Notes: a model not told the origin generated them from the letters alone. Positions 1 through 7,684 are shown, counted from the stretch's first letter. The stretch is 14,250 nucleotides of DNA from Candidatus Faecivivens stercoravium (GCA_018712425.1 DVHA01000233.1:1-14250); one strand, 5' to 3'. Made by a program: numbers and translations.

Positions 1-297
1 ACCGTCGAGGTAAACTACGGCGACTACACCGCCTTCTACTATGGCCTGGGGGATGAAATCCAGGTAAAGACCGGGGACGCGGTGACCGCCGGCCAGACGC
101 TGGCGGAAGCGGGCAACTCCTCCCTCATCGAAGCGGAAGAGGTCCCCCACATCCACCTCGGCATCAAAAAGGGCGGCGAATGGGTCGACCCTGCGGTGCT
201 TTTGGGGATTGACGGGATGGAGGAGGAAGCGGCCGAAGCGCCCGCCGAAGAGAACCCGGCGCCGGCAGAAGAGGAGACGCCTTCCGAAACCGAATAA
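1..297 (+). CDS. M23 (LytM-type) family metallopeptidase, C-terminal part
   Basis: The gene is open from base 1 and stops at 295-297; its 5' end lies outside the window. The visible 98 residues read like the end of a LytM/M23 zinc endopeptidase domain, which cleaves peptidoglycan cross-bridges outside the membrane or acts as a degenerate scaffold, as SpoIIQ does. Seen directly: a VKTGDAVTAGQTLAEAG stretch typical of the beta-strand core, then PHIHLGI, which fits the conserved HxH metal/catalytic motif, and a GEWVDPAVLL closing strand. After the domain there is an acidic Ala/Glu/Pro-rich tail of about 30 residues. The first zinc-ligand motif (HxxxD) would lie upstream, so activity cannot be judged here. 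Family call is firm; whether it is SpoIIQ-like or a cell-wall hydrolase is not decided. Confidence 0.85.
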   Translation, partial: TVEVNYGDYTAFYYGLGDEIQVKTGDAVTAGQTLAEAGNSSLIEAEEVPHIHLGIKKGGEWVDPAVLLGIDGMEEEAAEAPAEENPAPAEEETPSETE

Positions 298-312
298 CCC
301 CAAAAAATGCAC

Positions 313-351
313 AAAAAATCCCGCCCGAGTGGATTATGGACGGGATTTTTT
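313..351 (+). terminator. Intrinsic terminator after the M23 peptidase gene
   Basis: An 11-bp perfect inverted repeat (AAAAAATCCCG at 313-323, CGGGATTTTTT at 341-351) with a 17-base loop lies 16 bases after the stop codon. The A-tract/T-tract arms give it a U-run on the plus strand. Confidence 0.85.
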
Positions 352-355
352 TAAA

Positions 356-384
356 TTGTAAAGGGTTTCTGAATGTGGTATAAT
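356..384 (+). promoter_or_regulatory. Sigma-A promoter for the AEC transporter gene
   Basis: TTGTAA (356-361), a 17-bp spacer and TATAAT (379-384), with TG one base upstream of the -10 (extended -10). Predicted start near 391, about 35 bases before the ATG at 425; a GGACGGGG Shine-Dalgarno lies at 411-418. Confidence 0.8.
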
Positions 385-424
385 AAGCCCGTTCTCATCA
401 AAAAGGCAAAGGACGGGGAAAACA

Positions 425-1345
425 ATGGATATGATGGTCATAATTGAAACAATGGTCAAGCTGCTGCTTTTGATGGCACTGGGCTTCTTCCTCAACAAGC
501 TGGGGATTTTCAGCCGGGAATCCAACCGGATGCTCTCGGACCTGATCGTCAAGGTCACAACCCCGCTTTTAATCATCAGTTCCGTCTGCGAAACGGGCGG
601 GGAGGAGTTAAACAGGCTGTCCATCCTGCCGGTACTGGGGGGTGCATTTATCCTCTACCTGGCGCTTATAGCAGCCGGCGAACTAATCGCACGGCTGCCC
701 TTTTTCCCAAAGACCGAGCGGGACGCAACCGCCTGTATGCTGGTCTTCTCCAACAACAGCTTTATGGGGATCCCGGTCCTGGAATCCCTCTATGGCAGCT
801 CGTCCATCTTTTATAACTCCATTATCAATTTCCCGTTCTTTATCTTCCTGTTCACCTACGGGGTTTTCCGCTTAAGCGGCGGGAAGCAGAAATTCAACCT
901 GAAATCGATCCTGACCCCCGGCGTCATTTCGGCCCTGGTTGCGCTCGTTATCTTCCTCACCGGCGTACAGCTCCCGGAGATCATTGTCGACACCTGCGAT
1001 ATGGTGGGCGGCGTCACCTCCCCGCTGTCGATGATGGTCCTGGGGTCGACGGTGGCGATGTACCCCCTGGGCAAAACACTGGCAGACTGGAGAAGTTACA
1101 TCTTTTCGGCATTCCGCCTGCTGGCCCTGCCGGCGCTGGCGCTCCTTGCCTGCCGGCTCCTGCAGATTGACAGCTATTATACCGGGATTGTCACCATCTC
1201 CTGCGCCATGCCGGTCGCGTCGATGGTCCTGATGGTAGCGGAACAGAACGGCCTCGACACCTCCCAGGTCTCCCGGACAACGCTGGTATCGACCCTGCTC
1301 TCGGTGGTCACAATCCCGCTGTTTGTCGCGCTTTTGTCTGTTTAA
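425..1345 (+). CDS. AEC-family (auxin efflux carrier-like) transporter
   Basis: A 306-residue integral membrane protein of the Mem_trans/AEC family (bacterial members include malate permease-like and YfdV-like proteins). Family members are secondary transporters, often for organic acids; the substrate cannot be read from sequence. Seen: almost entirely hydrophobic segments, about ten predicted membrane helices in two halves, and family-like stretches such as NNSFMGIPVLESLYG in the first half and MPVASMVLMVAEQNG near the end. Length fits the family (about 300-320). The ATG at 425 is preceded by a good GGACGGGG Shine-Dalgarno at 6 bases. The gene is monocistronic: own promoter on one side, strong terminator directly after the stop, convergent with pfk. 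Confidence 0.9.
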   Translation: MDMMVIIETMVKLLLLMALGFFLNKLGIFSRESNRMLSDLIVKVTTPLLIISSVCETGGEELNRLSILPVLGGAFILYLALIAAGELIARLPFFPKTERDATACMLVFSNNSFMGIPVLESLYGSSSIFYNSIINFPFFIFLFTYGVFRLSGGKQKFNLKSILTPGVISALVALVIFLTGVQLPEIIVDTCDMVGGVTSPLSMMVLGSTVAMYPLGKTLADWRSYIFSAFRLLALPALALLACRLLQIDSYYTGIVTISCAMPVASMVLMVAEQNGLDTSQVSRTTLVSTLLSVVTIPLFVALLSV

Positions 1346-1351
1346 GAAGTG

Positions 1352-1389
1352 AAAAGCCCCCTGTGCAGCAGCTGCACAGGGGGCTTTTT
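1352..1389. terminator. Strong bidirectional terminator between AEC transporter and pfk
   Basis: A perfect 13-bp stem (GCCCCCTGTGCAG at 1356-1368, CTGCACAGGGGGC at 1372-1384) with a 3-base loop, flanked by AAAA on the left and TTTTT on the right. It works as an intrinsic terminator for both convergent genes: 6 bases after the transporter stop and 3 bases beyond the pfk stop. Confidence 0.95.
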
Positions 1390-1392
1390 GAA

Positions 1393-2469
1393 TCAGTCGG
1401 CAAACGAGATGCCGAGGGCTTTGGCGTATTTAACCTCTTCCCCGTCGACCGGGACATATTTCAGCTTGCCGGCGACTTCCGAAAGCGGCACCGGTTCCAG
1501 CTTGTCCCCCTTGAGGGCGACCATGAAGCCGTAGTGCTCGTCGAGGATCAGCTGCCCGGCGGCGGCCCCCAGTTCGGTCGCGAACCGGCGGTCGTAGGCG
1601 CAGGGGTTGCCGCCCCTCTGGGTATGGCCAGGGACGACACAGCGGATTTCCCCTTCGACCTTGCCGGCGAGGGCTTTCGCCAGCCGGTCGGAGGCGATGC
1701 CGGTCTCGGCAAAATGGGCGGCCCGTTCCTTTTTGGACATCTTGGCCTCTTCCTTGGTCATCGCCCCTTCGGCGACGACGATGATCGAATATTTGCGGCC
1801 GTTTTTGGCGTTTTTCTTGATGAGCGACGCGACCTTGTTGACGCTGTAGGGGATTTCGGGGAGCAGGATTGCGTCCGCCCCGCCGGCGATGCCCGCCTGG
1901 AGTGCCAGCCAGCCGACCTTATGGCCCATAATCTCCACCAGGAAGGTGCGGGAATGGGAGGCGGCGGTCGTCCGGGTGCGGTCGATGGCCTCGGTGGCAA
2001 TCTCGACGGCGGTGTGACAGCCGAAGGTCATGTCGGTGCCCCAGATGTCGTTATCGATCGTCTTGGGGAGGGTGACGACGTTCAGCCCCTCGGAGGAGAG
2101 GAGGTTGGCGGTCTTGGTGCTGCCGTTGCCGCCCAGCACGACCAGGCAGTCGAGCTTCAGCTTCGCGTAGGTCTTTTTCATCTCCTTGACCTTGTCCAGG
2201 CCGGTCTCGGGGTTGATGACCTGGATATATTTAAAGGGCTCCCGGGAGGTGCCGAGGATGGTGCCGCCCATATTCTGGATGCCGGCGAAGTCCGCCCGGG
2301 TCATCTTGCGGTAGCGCCCGTAAATCAGTCCCTTATAGCCGTCTTCAAAGCCGTAAAACTCGACATTCTTTTCGCCGAGAGCGGTGCAGAGCGTTTCAGT
2401 AACGCCGCGCATCGCGGGGTTTAGCCCCTGGCAGTCGCCGCCGCTGGTCAAAAAGCCGATTCTCTTCAT
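1393..2469 (-). CDS. pfk: 6-phosphofructokinase (PfkA superfamily, G104/K124 type)
   Basis: Phosphorylates fructose 6-phosphate to fructose 1,6-bisphosphate in glycolysis; cytoplasmic. Length 358 residues. Seen in order: GGDCQGLN (res 10-17, phosphate-binding start), GGNGST (113-118), PKTIDND (135-141, catalytic Asp139), MGHKVGWLAL (181-190), PGHTQRGGNP (280-289). The residue matching E. coli Gly104 is Gly116, as in ATP enzymes, while the residue matching position 124 is Lys136, as in PPi enzymes. The Asp103 equivalent is Asn115. This mixed genotype is known in group III PFKs, so ATP is the likelier donor but PPi use is not excluded. ATG at 2469 has an AGAAAGGA Shine-Dalgarno. The gene starts 70 bases after ppk on the same strand with no obvious own promoter, so co-transcription is plausible. 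Confidence 0.93.
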   Translation of the reverse strand: MKRIGFLTSGGDCQGLNPAMRGVTETLCTALGEKNVEFYGFEDGYKGLIYGRYRKMTRADFAGIQNMGGTILGTSREPFKYIQVINPETGLDKVKEMKKTYAKLKLDCLVVLGGNGSTKTANLLSSEGLNVVTLPKTIDNDIWGTDMTFGCHTAVEIATEAIDRTRTTAASHSRTFLVEIMGHKVGWLALQAGIAGGADAILLPEIPYSVNKVASLIKKNAKNGRKYSIIVVAEGAMTKEEAKMSKKERAAHFAETGIASDRLAKALAGKVEGEIRCVVPGHTQRGGNPCAYDRRFATELGAAAGQLILDEHYGFMVALKGDKLEPVPLSEVAGKLKYVPVDGEEVKYAKALGISFAD

Positions 2470-2491
2470 ATCCGTATTCCTTTCTGGCTGC

Positions 2492-2515
2492 GCGGCCGAC
2501 CGTAGCGGCGGCCGC
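2492..2515 (-). other. Hairpin in the ppk-pfk spacer
   Basis: GCGGCC at 2492-2497 and GGCCGC at 2510-2515 form a GC-only 6-bp stem with a 12-base loop. No U-run follows on the minus strand, so it does not look like a terminator; it could be an mRNA-stability or processing element between two cistrons. Confidence 0.35.
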
Positions 2516-2539
2516 TGGGGTGGATGGGTGGATGAGGGG

Positions 2540-4714
2540 TTATATCTCTTCCGCGGGCTGGTGGACCTTAAACTCGGTGGTCTCGAGGGCCGGTTCCACT
2601 TCTGCCCGGGCTTTTTCGGCGGCGGCGCGCGCCATATCCGAGAAGGCGCGGTGGGAATTCAGCATCTTGCGGCTGCCCCGGCGGTCGACCAGCTGGTAAC
2701 TGGCGTCCGGCTGCATGACCCGGGTGTTGACGTTGTCGTTCCACATGACTTCCAGGATCTCTTCCGCCCGGTTCTGGAGCTCGGCCTCAATCGGGAAAAC
2801 CAGCTCGACCCGGTGGTCGAGGTTGCGCTGCATCCAGTCGGCGCTGCCCATCCAGATGCGGGGCTTGCCGCCGCACTCGAACTTGAAGATCCGGCTGTGC
2901 TCGAGAAGCTGGCCGACGATCGAGTGGACGGTGATATTCTCCGAGAGGCCGGGAACGCCGGGGATCAGGCAGCAGATGCCCCGGACGATCAGCTTGATCG
3001 GGACGCCCGCCTGGGAGGCCTTGTAAAGGAGCTCGATGATGTCGGGGTCGACCAGCGAGTTGACCTTCGCCGTGATGCCGGAGGGCAGGCCCTGGGAGGC
3101 GGCGGTAATCTCCCCTTCGATCATCTCCTGGAAGAAGGGGCGCATGTCGATCGGGGCGGTGACAAACCGGTTGTAGCGGGGCGGGCGGGAGTAGCCGGTC
3201 AGGACGTTGAAGAGGGAGCTGGCGTCGCTGCCGTAGGGCTCCTTGCAGGTCATGACGCCGATGTCGGTGTAGATCCGCGCGGTCGAGTCGTTGTAGTTGC
3301 CGGTGCCCATATGAACATAGCGGCGGATGCCGTCTTCCTCCCGGCGGACGACCAGCAGGATCTTGCAGTGGGTCTTCAGCCCCGACAGGCCGTAAACGAC
3401 GTGGCAGCCGGCCTTTTCCAGCTTCTGGGCCCAGTGGATGTTGTTCTCCTCGTCAAACCGGGCTTTCAGCTCGACCAGGACGGTGACCTGCTTGCCGTTT
3501 TCGGCGGCCTTTTCCAGCGCCGCGACGATGGGCGAGTTGCCGGAGACGCGGTAGAGGGTCTGCTTGATGGCCAGGACGTCCGGGTCCTCGGCCGCCGCCC
3601 GGACGAAGTTGACGACGACGTCGAAGCTCTCATAGGGGTGGTGGACCATGCAGTCGTGGGCGCGGATGGCCGAGAAGATATCCTCATACCCGACAAAGTC
3701 GGCCGGCACCGGCACTGGTACGATCGGCTCGTAGCTCATGGCGGCGCTGCCGGGGATGGAGGCAAACTTCGAGAAGAGGGTGAGGTCGAGCGGCCCCGGG
3801 ACCTTGATGACCTTGGCTTCCTCGATCGGGAGCATCTCCTCCAGGAAGGCGAGGGAGTCGGGGTCGCAGGAGGTGTGGACCTCCAGCCGGACCGGCCGGC
3901 CGGATTTCCGCTTTTTGATCGAGGCCTTGATTTCGGCGAGGAAGTCGTCCGACTCCTCGTCGATCGACAGGTCGGAGTCGCGGGTCAGCCGGAAGAGGGA
4001 GCAGCTGACGATTTCATGCAGCTCAAAGAGGGAGGCCATATGGCGGATGATGATGTCTTCCAGCAGGACGAAAGAGCGCTGTTTGCTCCCGTCCTCCAGT
4101 TTGACCTCCGGCAGCTCGAGGAAGCGGGGGAGGATCGACGGGACCTGGACGACCGCAAAAGCTTCCCGGTCGTCGGCCTTTTTGCCTTTTTTCTTGGGCT
4201 TGGGCTCGTTTTCCTGTTTTTCCCGCAGATGGACGACGATATTCAGGCTCTTGTTGGCCAGCCGCGGGAAGGGGCGGCTGCGGTCGACCGCCATCGGAGT
4301 CAGGACCGGGAAGAGGACTTTGTCGAAATAGGCGTCGATGTGAACCAGCTGTTCGGGTGTCAGGTCGGAAACCCGGACAAACCGGATGCCCGCCTTTTCC
4401 AGCTGGGGGAGGATCGAACGGGAGAGGCAGGAATACTGCCGGTCGACAAAGTCGCGGATCTTTTTATCCAGCATCGGCAGGAGCTCCTGCGGCGTCAGGC
4501 CGGAGGAGTAGAGCTTTTTGCGGCCGGATTCGGCGACGTCCATGACCCCGGCCACCCGGACCATCATGAACTCGTCGAGGTTGGAGGCGGTGATCGCCAG
4601 AAAGCGCATCCGCTCCATCAGCGGGTTTTCTTTTTCGTAAGCTTCTTCCAGGACGCGGGCGTTAAAGTCCAGCCAGCTCAGCTCCCGGTCGATGATATTG
4701 GTTTTTGTATCCAT
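2540..4714 (-). CDS. ppk: Polyphosphate kinase 1
   Basis: Reversibly transfers the gamma phosphate of ATP to inorganic polyphosphate. With the ATG at 4714 the protein is 724 residues, near the usual 690-750. Seen: the N-terminal domain signature IDRELSWLDFNARVLEEA (8-25) with NLDEFMMVRVAG (45-56), the head domain, then the two phospholipase-D-like catalytic domains. The phosphorylated histidine is expected in LKTHCK (His449), the second in YVHMGTGNYN (His468), and HSRIFKF carries His606. A Lys-rich insert lies at about 170-180. The frame stays open 28 codons further to 4798, but that part lies in the dispersed repeat; GGAGAA sits 8 bases before the ATG at 4714, which also begins the conserved N-terminus. 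Its neighbours are a Ppx-like gene upstream and pfk downstream. Confidence 0.96.
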   Translation of the reverse strand: MDTKTNIIDRELSWLDFNARVLEEAYEKENPLMERMRFLAITASNLDEFMMVRVAGVMDVAESGRKKLYSSGLTPQELLPMLDKKIRDFVDRQYSCLSRSILPQLEKAGIRFVRVSDLTPEQLVHIDAYFDKVLFPVLTPMAVDRSRPFPRLANKSLNIVVHLREKQENEPKPKKKGKKADDREAFAVVQVPSILPRFLELPEVKLEDGSKQRSFVLLEDIIIRHMASLFELHEIVSCSLFRLTRDSDLSIDEESDDFLAEIKASIKKRKSGRPVRLEVHTSCDPDSLAFLEEMLPIEEAKVIKVPGPLDLTLFSKFASIPGSAAMSYEPIVPVPVPADFVGYEDIFSAIRAHDCMVHHPYESFDVVVNFVRAAAEDPDVLAIKQTLYRVSGNSPIVAALEKAAENGKQVTVLVELKARFDEENNIHWAQKLEKAGCHVVYGLSGLKTHCKILLVVRREEDGIRRYVHMGTGNYNDSTARIYTDIGVMTCKEPYGSDASSLFNVLTGYSRPPRYNRFVTAPIDMRPFFQEMIEGEITAASQGLPSGITAKVNSLVDPDIIELLYKASQAGVPIKLIVRGICCLIPGVPGLSENITVHSIVGQLLEHSRIFKFECGGKPRIWMGSADWMQRNLDHRVELVFPIEAELQNRAEEILEVMWNDNVNTRVMQPDASYQLVDRRGSRKMLNSHRAFSDMARAAAEKARAEVEPALETTEFKVHQPAEEI

Positions 4715-4750
4715 ATTTGATTCTCCAGTTTGCAGGGGCATTCGATTTTT

Positions 4751-4961
4751 CAGTTTGTCGAAAAAGTCTTTTTTGAGTATTTTTTGGGTGCTGCGCACGC
4801 TTCGTTATCAGTAGCAAAGCTGTGGTCAGCTTCGGAAGTACGGGAAGTGAGTGCCTGGGAAGGGGCTCTGCCCCTTCCATTCCCGCGATTTTTTGAAAAA
4901 AATCGAGTAAAACTTTTTTGATCTTCGCCCGTTTCTTTGTAACTGTGGCGCCAGCGCCGAT
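4751..4961. repeat. Dispersed repeat, copy 1 (ppx-ppk intergenic)
   Basis: About 211 bp that recur at 9853-10062. Over 4751-4917 the two copies align without gaps with 151 of 167 identical bases by my hand count; the rest aligns with one 1-base gap and ends in the shared GCCAGCGCCGAT. Inverted repeats inside: GTGC/GCAC (4788-4798), AAGCTG/CAGCTT (4817-4832), GGAAGGGGC/GCCCCTTCC (4858-4878) and CGATTTTTT/AAAAAATCG (4886-4905). The left edge (CAGTTTGTCGAAAAA) matches the terminal repeat of copy 2; the right terminal repeat is missing, and the ppx stop lies 8 bases beyond. The copy forms most of the ppk 5' leader. No transposase is present, so it resembles a MITE-like or structured-RNA repeat. 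Confidence 0.85.
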
Positions 4962-4968
4962 CTTGACG

Positions 4969-6474
4969 TTATTTTAGCAGCGCCGTTTTGACATGCAGCA
5001 CCGGCAGGACGCCGAACACCTCGTAGAAGAGGGCAGCGGCCTTGTCGAAAGCCCGTTTTTCCAGATAAAGGTTACCGTCGTAGACGGTGGTGATGGTCAG
5101 GCGGTCGCCGTCAAAGCGGATGCTGATGTCCGAAAGCTTCTGCTTTTTGCAGAGGTCGAGGGCGTCCGCCAGGAGGAAATAGGCCCGCAGCTGCTGGATC
5201 CGCAGCGATTTGGAATGGGTGTGCTGCTGGATCTGGGCGATCATCTGCCGCTCGGGGGTCGTCATGCCGGGGATGTTGAAGGTGACAATCAGCGAGGCGC
5301 TGCACCGGGCGTGGTACTCAATGTCGCTGAAGTAGCCGACATTGTGGAGCAGGCAGGCCAGCTTGAGGTAGATCAGGTCGTCCGACTCGGGGTGGAGCCG
5401 GCGGGTCTTGACATAGAGCTTTTCGGCGAAATCGGTGACCTTTTCGGCGTGCTCCATCGCGCAGCCATACCGCTTGGCCAGCGTCCGGGCGCAGCCGAGG
5501 GCGCTTTCGGTCATATACTCGTCGTATTCCTTCCGCTCCGGTTTTAACAGCATCTGCTCCATCAGCGAGCCCATCAGCGAGCCGTAGACCCCGATAACCA
5601 CCGAAACCCCCGTCAGCTCCGCCAGCTTCTGGTAGATCAGCACCGAGGCGTAGACCGACCGTTCCTGCTTGATCGAGAGGCCGTAGACCTTGCCGGCGGT
5701 TTCCGGCACCATCTCCATCAACTGCTGGCCGAGGGCCACCAGCTTTTCCGCCGGGATGATGCAGCGGTGGTCCTCAATTTTGACCCCGCACATCTGGGAG
5801 ATGGCCTCCAGCTCGGAATCGGCAAAAACCAGCGTCTTGACCGATTTGCAGAAGCCGTTGGGTTCCAGGCCGTCTAAAGCGTTTTCCAGATACTCGTTCA
5901 TCACCGGCGCGACCTCTTCGGTCCCGGCGGCGATCTCCTCCCGCATCTGGAGGACGTCGAACTGGGTCAGCGAAAGGTTCTGCCGCAGCCGCTGCCGCTT
6001 ACCGCTCTGGAGGGCAAGGCCCAGCGATTCGTTGCCGACGACGGCGTAGAGGTATTTATCCCCCTTGTCCCGGTCGAAGGACGCCATCGTCTTCTGCATC
6101 TGCCAGTAGAGCAGCCCTTTTTCCTCCTCGTCGCTGACAATCTCCAGCGTCAGGCCGGTGCGGCCCATCAGCTGGGAGACGATAAAGCTTAAATTCTCCG
6201 CCCCCCGCAGGAAGTCGGTGGAGAAGAGGCGGTACTGTTCGACGCCGAAGGACTCCATCTCCTGCTTAAACCCCAGGAGGATTCTGCACAGCTCCTGCAT
6301 CGAAGCCTGGCTCACCCGCCCGGACGAGGCAATCTCCTTTTCCAAATCAAAAAAACATTCCAGCTGGTCAAGGACCGCGACGGTCCCGCCGTGGTTCTGG
6401 GCGATCTGCATCGTGACCATATCCGAGCCGATTTCGATGCCCGCGCATACCTTGCCGCCTTTCTTTTTAGGCAT
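4969..6474 (-). CDS. Ppx/GppA-like phosphatase family protein with degenerate active site and HD-like C-terminus
   Basis: A 501-residue protein with the two-part layout of exopolyphosphatase/guanosine pentaphosphatase: an actin-fold Ppx/GppA part (about 8-310) and a helical HD-like C-terminal part (about 320-500). Intact enzymes cleave polyphosphate ends or convert pppGpp to ppGpp. Seen: a first phosphate loop as IEIGSD (13-18, family usually IDxGSN), STDFLRGAEN (85-94) matching the ATxxxRxAxN stretch, and DEEEKGLLYW (115-124) keeping the Glu-rich catalytic stretch. The second loop, normally DIGGGSTE, reads VVGNESLG (145-152), and the HD dyad reads HN (LLHNVG, Asn378). The fold is clear but catalysis is doubtful. 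ATG at 6474; an AGAAAGGA Shine-Dalgarno lies 13 bases upstream, rather far. First gene of a probable ppx-ppk-pfk unit. Confidence 0.85.
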   Translation of the reverse strand: MPKKKGGKVCAGIEIGSDMVTMQIAQNHGGTVAVLDQLECFFDLEKEIASSGRVSQASMQELCRILLGFKQEMESFGVEQYRLFSTDFLRGAENLSFIVSQLMGRTGLTLEIVSDEEEKGLLYWQMQKTMASFDRDKGDKYLYAVVGNESLGLALQSGKRQRLRQNLSLTQFDVLQMREEIAAGTEEVAPVMNEYLENALDGLEPNGFCKSVKTLVFADSELEAISQMCGVKIEDHRCIIPAEKLVALGQQLMEMVPETAGKVYGLSIKQERSVYASVLIYQKLAELTGVSVVIGVYGSLMGSLMEQMLLKPERKEYDEYMTESALGCARTLAKRYGCAMEHAEKVTDFAEKLYVKTRRLHPESDDLIYLKLACLLHNVGYFSDIEYHARCSASLIVTFNIPGMTTPERQMIAQIQQHTHSKSLRIQQLRAYFLLADALDLCKKQKLSDISIRFDGDRLTITTVYDGNLYLEKRAFDKAAALFYEVFGVLPVLHVKTALLK

Positions 6475-6517
6475 ATCTGATAACCGTTCCTTTCTGATGC
6501 CGGCCGGTAGCCGGAGA

Positions 6518-6530
6518 GGTGGAAGCCACC
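6518..6530 (-). other. Small hairpin in the ppx-like gene leader
   Basis: GGTGG/CCACC with a 3-base loop, followed towards the gene by a second CCGG/CCGG inverted repeat (6500-6514). Both lie in the 5' leader between the predicted start near 6542 and the ATG. No known riboswitch was recognised. Confidence 0.3.
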
Positions 6531-6548
6531 CCTTTTTCTTATAATAAG

Positions 6549-6577
6549 ATTATAAATTTTGAAAGCGCGCCTGTCAA
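6549..6577 (-). promoter_or_regulatory. Consensus sigma-A promoter for the ppx-ppk(-pfk) unit
   Basis: On the minus strand TTGACA (6577-6572), exactly 17 bp, then TATAAT (6554-6549): both hexamers match the consensus fully. Predicted start near 6542, about 68 bases before the ppx ATG. A strong constitutive promoter is expected. Confidence 0.9.
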
Positions 6578-6654
6578 TTGATTTTTGCGGGATTTGTGGG
6601 AATATTTTACAAAACTATGGCTTTTTTGTACATCCTTCCGAAAATCACCCGGTG

Positions 6655-7557
6655 TTATCCCGCCGGAGGGCTTTCCGGCTGCGGGAGGCAGCGCAGGAAC
6701 GCCCGCACCGACTCCCAAATCCCCGGCGGGCGGTACCCCTCCCGGACGGAAGCCGCGACGATTGACGAGCGGAAAGAGTCGCTTTCAATCTCCATCCGCA
6801 GGACCTCTTCCCCCCGAACCGCCAGGGCTGCCGACCCCGGCACCACCCCGACCCCGATCCCCCGGAGGGCGAGGGAGGTGACGGTGCGGGCGTCGTCACA
6901 GACGCAGAAAAAGTCGGGGGCCAGGCCTTCCCGCCGCATCAGGTCGCCCAGCGGCTGCATCCACCGCCGGTAGACGATCAGCGGCAGGCTCGCCAGCGCC
7001 GCCACCGTCAGCTTCCCCCCGGGCGCCCCTTCCGGGAAAAACCGCCGTTCCCCCAGGGCCATCATCTTTTCCCGCCGCACCACCCGGCAGTCCAGCCCGT
7101 CGGAGGAAAAGGGGGTGCGGATGAGGGCCAGGTCCAGCTGCCGGGCCCGGAGCTTTTCCAAAAGGGCGTAGGTATCCTGCTCGGTCAGCTCCAGCCGGAT
7201 GCCAGGGTTGTCCCGGAAAAAGGCCCGGAGCCAGAGGGGGAGGTCGGAAGAGCAGATGCTGGAGACCGCCCCCAGCCGGAGGATCCGGCTGCCGCCCCGG
7301 CCGAAAGCCCGCAGTTCCGATTCGACCGAATGGGCGCTGTCCAAAAGCCCCTGGGCCCGGTCGTAAAGCAGCTTCCCGGCGGGGGTCAGGGTCAGCTTGT
7401 GCCCCTCCCGGTCGAACAGCCGAACCCCCAGCTCCTTTTCCAGCTGCCGCACCTGGGCGCTGAGGGGCGGCTGGGACATGAAGAGGGCCCGGGCAGCGGC
7501 GGAAATGCTGCCCTGCTCGACGACGGCTGAAAAATAACGCAACTGTTTAAGGTCCAT
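6655..7557 (-). CDS. LysR-type transcriptional regulator
   Basis: A 300-residue DNA-binding regulator of usual LTTR length. Seen: N-terminal winged HTH, MDLKQLRYFSAVVEQGSISAA with MSQPPLSAQVRQLEKELG and LFDREGHKLTLTPAG (res 1-61), then a linker helix and a two-lobed substrate-binding domain ending in the usual TSLALRGIGVGVVPGSA segment (about 238-254). LTTRs sense a small molecule and often control a divergent neighbour, here the YibE/F operon; the ligand is unknown. ATG at 7557 follows a GGAAAGGGG Shine-Dalgarno. No convincing intrinsic terminator was seen between its stop and the ppx promoter; only a weak ACAAAA/TTTTGT pair is present. Confidence 0.93.
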   Translation of the reverse strand: MDLKQLRYFSAVVEQGSISAAARALFMSQPPLSAQVRQLEKELGVRLFDREGHKLTLTPAGKLLYDRAQGLLDSAHSVESELRAFGRGGSRILRLGAVSSICSSDLPLWLRAFFRDNPGIRLELTEQDTYALLEKLRARQLDLALIRTPFSSDGLDCRVVRREKMMALGERRFFPEGAPGGKLTVAALASLPLIVYRRWMQPLGDLMRREGLAPDFFCVCDDARTVTSLALRGIGVGVVPGSAALAVRGEEVLRMEIESDSFRSSIVAASVREGYRPPGIWESVRAFLRCLPQPESPPAG

Positions 7558-7610
7558 CCTTTTTCCCCTTTCCGGCGGCGCAAAAAACAGCAGAGAATAA
7601 CCTTGCTTTT

Positions 7611-7639
7611 ATTTTACCGTTTAATGGCGTCAAAATCAA
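7611..7639 (-). promoter_or_regulatory. Probable promoter of the LysR-type gene
   Basis: On the minus strand TTGATT (7639-7634), 17 bp, TAAAAT (7616-7611). Predicted start near 7604, about 47 bases before the ATG. Confidence 0.6.
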
Positions 7640-7684
7640 CCCTTTTCGCCAGCCAACCGGGAGAGAAACAATGTAATTTTTATG

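Noticed and set aside
2384..4720. 778-residue plus-strand open frame opposite ppk
   Set aside because: Antisense shadow of ppk caused by high GC at third positions; composition is low-complexity Gly/Asp/Val/Leu, while the minus strand is unmistakable PPK1.
4715..4798. 28-codon N-terminal extension of ppk
   Set aside because: Lies in the dispersed repeat, lacks a good Shine-Dalgarno, and the conserved PPK1 N-terminus begins just after the ATG at 4714.
4730..4921. 63-residue plus-strand open frame crossing repeat copy 1, with a similar frame (FEYFL, SLSVAKLW, RFFEKNRVKL) in copy 2
   Set aside because: The frame is open in both copies, but of the 16 base differences in 4751-4917 nearly all change the amino acid and only one is clearly silent. 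That is not a protein-coding pattern; base pairing explains the conservation better.
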